From Bradyrhizobium sp. dw_78 (GTDB lineage Bacteria; Pseudomonadota; Alphaproteobacteria; Rhizobiales; Xanthobacteraceae): a DNA stretch of 64,000 nucleotides. Each line of letters starts with the position of its first letter. The first letter of the stretch is position 1. Under the pieces are notes generated by a model that worked only from the letters and a program-made list of their open reading frames with translations, did no database searches and was not told where the DNA came from. The stretch lies in NCBI RefSeq assembly GCF_018449525.1, contig NZ_JAAVUS010000002.1, positions 310,001 through 374,000 on the forward strand, written 5' to 3'. The translations under genes and the position numbers were made by a program. Of the stretch, positions 63,616 through 64,000 are shown piece by piece.

Positions 63616-64000
63616 TTGCGCGGAGTATTCGTCGATGCCAACGGATCGCTGGCGGATATTTTCGAGCGGCAAAAGGTGGCCGGCGATCCGCAGGTCACGA
63701 TCAACCGCAACGCCGACATCACCTCCGATCAGATGCCGGCGCTGCTCGACGGCGCCGAGATCGTCATCATCGATCACACGCCGTTGCCGACCGAGGTCGC
63801 GCGGCGCTGCAGCGGCCTGAAACATGTGGTGTTTCTCGGCACCGGCGCGCGCAGCTACATGAATCCGGAAGAGCTCGCCGGGCTTGGCGTCAGCGTTCAC
63901 CTGATCAAGGGTTATGGCGACACGGCGGTGGCCGAATGCGCCGTTGCACTGATGTGGGAGGCCTCGCGCGGCATCGCCAAGATGGACCGCGAGATGCGCG
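63616..64000 (+). CDS. D-isomer-specific 2-hydroxyacid dehydrogenase family, N-terminal part (cut by the window end)
   Basis: The 128 visible residues run from RGVFVDANGSLADIFERQKV to SRGIAKMDREMR. They show the N-terminal substrate-domain pattern of this family (EIVIIDHTPLPTEVARRCSG, HVVFLGTGARSYMNPEELAG, then GYGDTAVAECAVALMWEASR, the helix before the cofactor domain). The only ribosome-binding site, GGAG at 63606-63609, abuts an ATG at 63610 but sits 6 bases from a TTG at 63616, so I favour the TTG. It begins 43 bases after the M20 gene and is probably in the same operon. The nucleotide-binding motif lies outside the window. Confidence 0.82.
   Translation, partial: MRGVFVDANGSLADIFERQKVAGDPQVTINRNADITSDQMPALLDGAEIVIIDHTPLPTEVARRCSGLKHVVFLGTGARSYMNPEELAGLGVSVHLIKGYGDTAVAECAVALMWEASRGIAKMDREMR

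Overview
The window looks like the chromosome of a high-GC alphaproteobacterium, most plausibly of the Bradyrhizobium/Rhodopseudomonas group (Nitrobacteraceae). The reasons are the strong G/C third-position bias, the large share of branched-chain-amino-acid-type (HAAT/Liv) ABC transporters, CoA-linked catabolic enzymes and chemoreceptors, and a set of imperfect inverted repeats between genes whose arms begin or end in CGTCATT/AATGACG or GTAGGGTG/CACCCTAC. The repeat families and the taxon are recalled, not searched. No rRNA, tRNA, CRISPR array, transposase or phage gene was seen.

Layout. 1-937: 5' part of eutB (ethanolamine ammonia-lyase large subunit), leaving the window, divergent from a chemoreceptor (1286-3010). 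3026-9730: a compact three-gene operon of two transglutaminase-like proteins (the larger fused to a DUF2126 putative amidoligase) and a circularly permuted ATP-grasp/alpha-E fusion. This is a widespread but biochemically uncharacterised peptide/amide ligation system and my leading candidate for new biology. 9975-18247: a UxaA-family dehydratase, HpcH/HpaI aldolase and Ldh2-type dehydrogenase running with Liv transporter 1 (which has a natural LivM-LivG fusion), divergent from a TPP enzyme (18602-20227). 20304-21713: alkB and an Oxygenase-NA family dioxygenase, a DNA-alkylation repair pair. 21899-30211: Liv transporter 2 in one long operon with a split AtuA pair, an amidase and a DUF2848 protein.

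30744-43364: a mosaic of mainly CoA-linked genes (several SDRs, two crotonases, an atypical thiolase, a flavin reductase, SMP-30) around phosphoenolpyruvate carboxylase. It holds a decayed Baeyer-Villiger monooxygenase remnant and a 930-base gene-free stretch packed with repeats. 43614-47976: an RND efflux pump (adaptor and pump). 48147-51589: two adjacent chemoreceptors, one Aer-like with a PAS domain and one with a periplasmic sensor, sharing almost identical cytoplasmic domains. 51767-55631: a four-gene L-threonate/tetronate pathway (otnK-otnI-ltnD, with otnC divergent). 55769-60316: Liv transporter 3. 60402-64000: a DUF1445 hydro-lyase/cyclase, a LysR regulator, an M20 amidohydrolase and a 2-hydroxyacid dehydrogenase cut by the window end.

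Together the genes describe a metabolic generalist that imports small organic acids and amino-acid derivatives through dedicated Liv-type transporters, each next to its own catabolic enzymes, and that senses its surroundings with several chemoreceptors. Substrates of the three transporters cannot be read from sequence; the proposals below are inferences from gene context.
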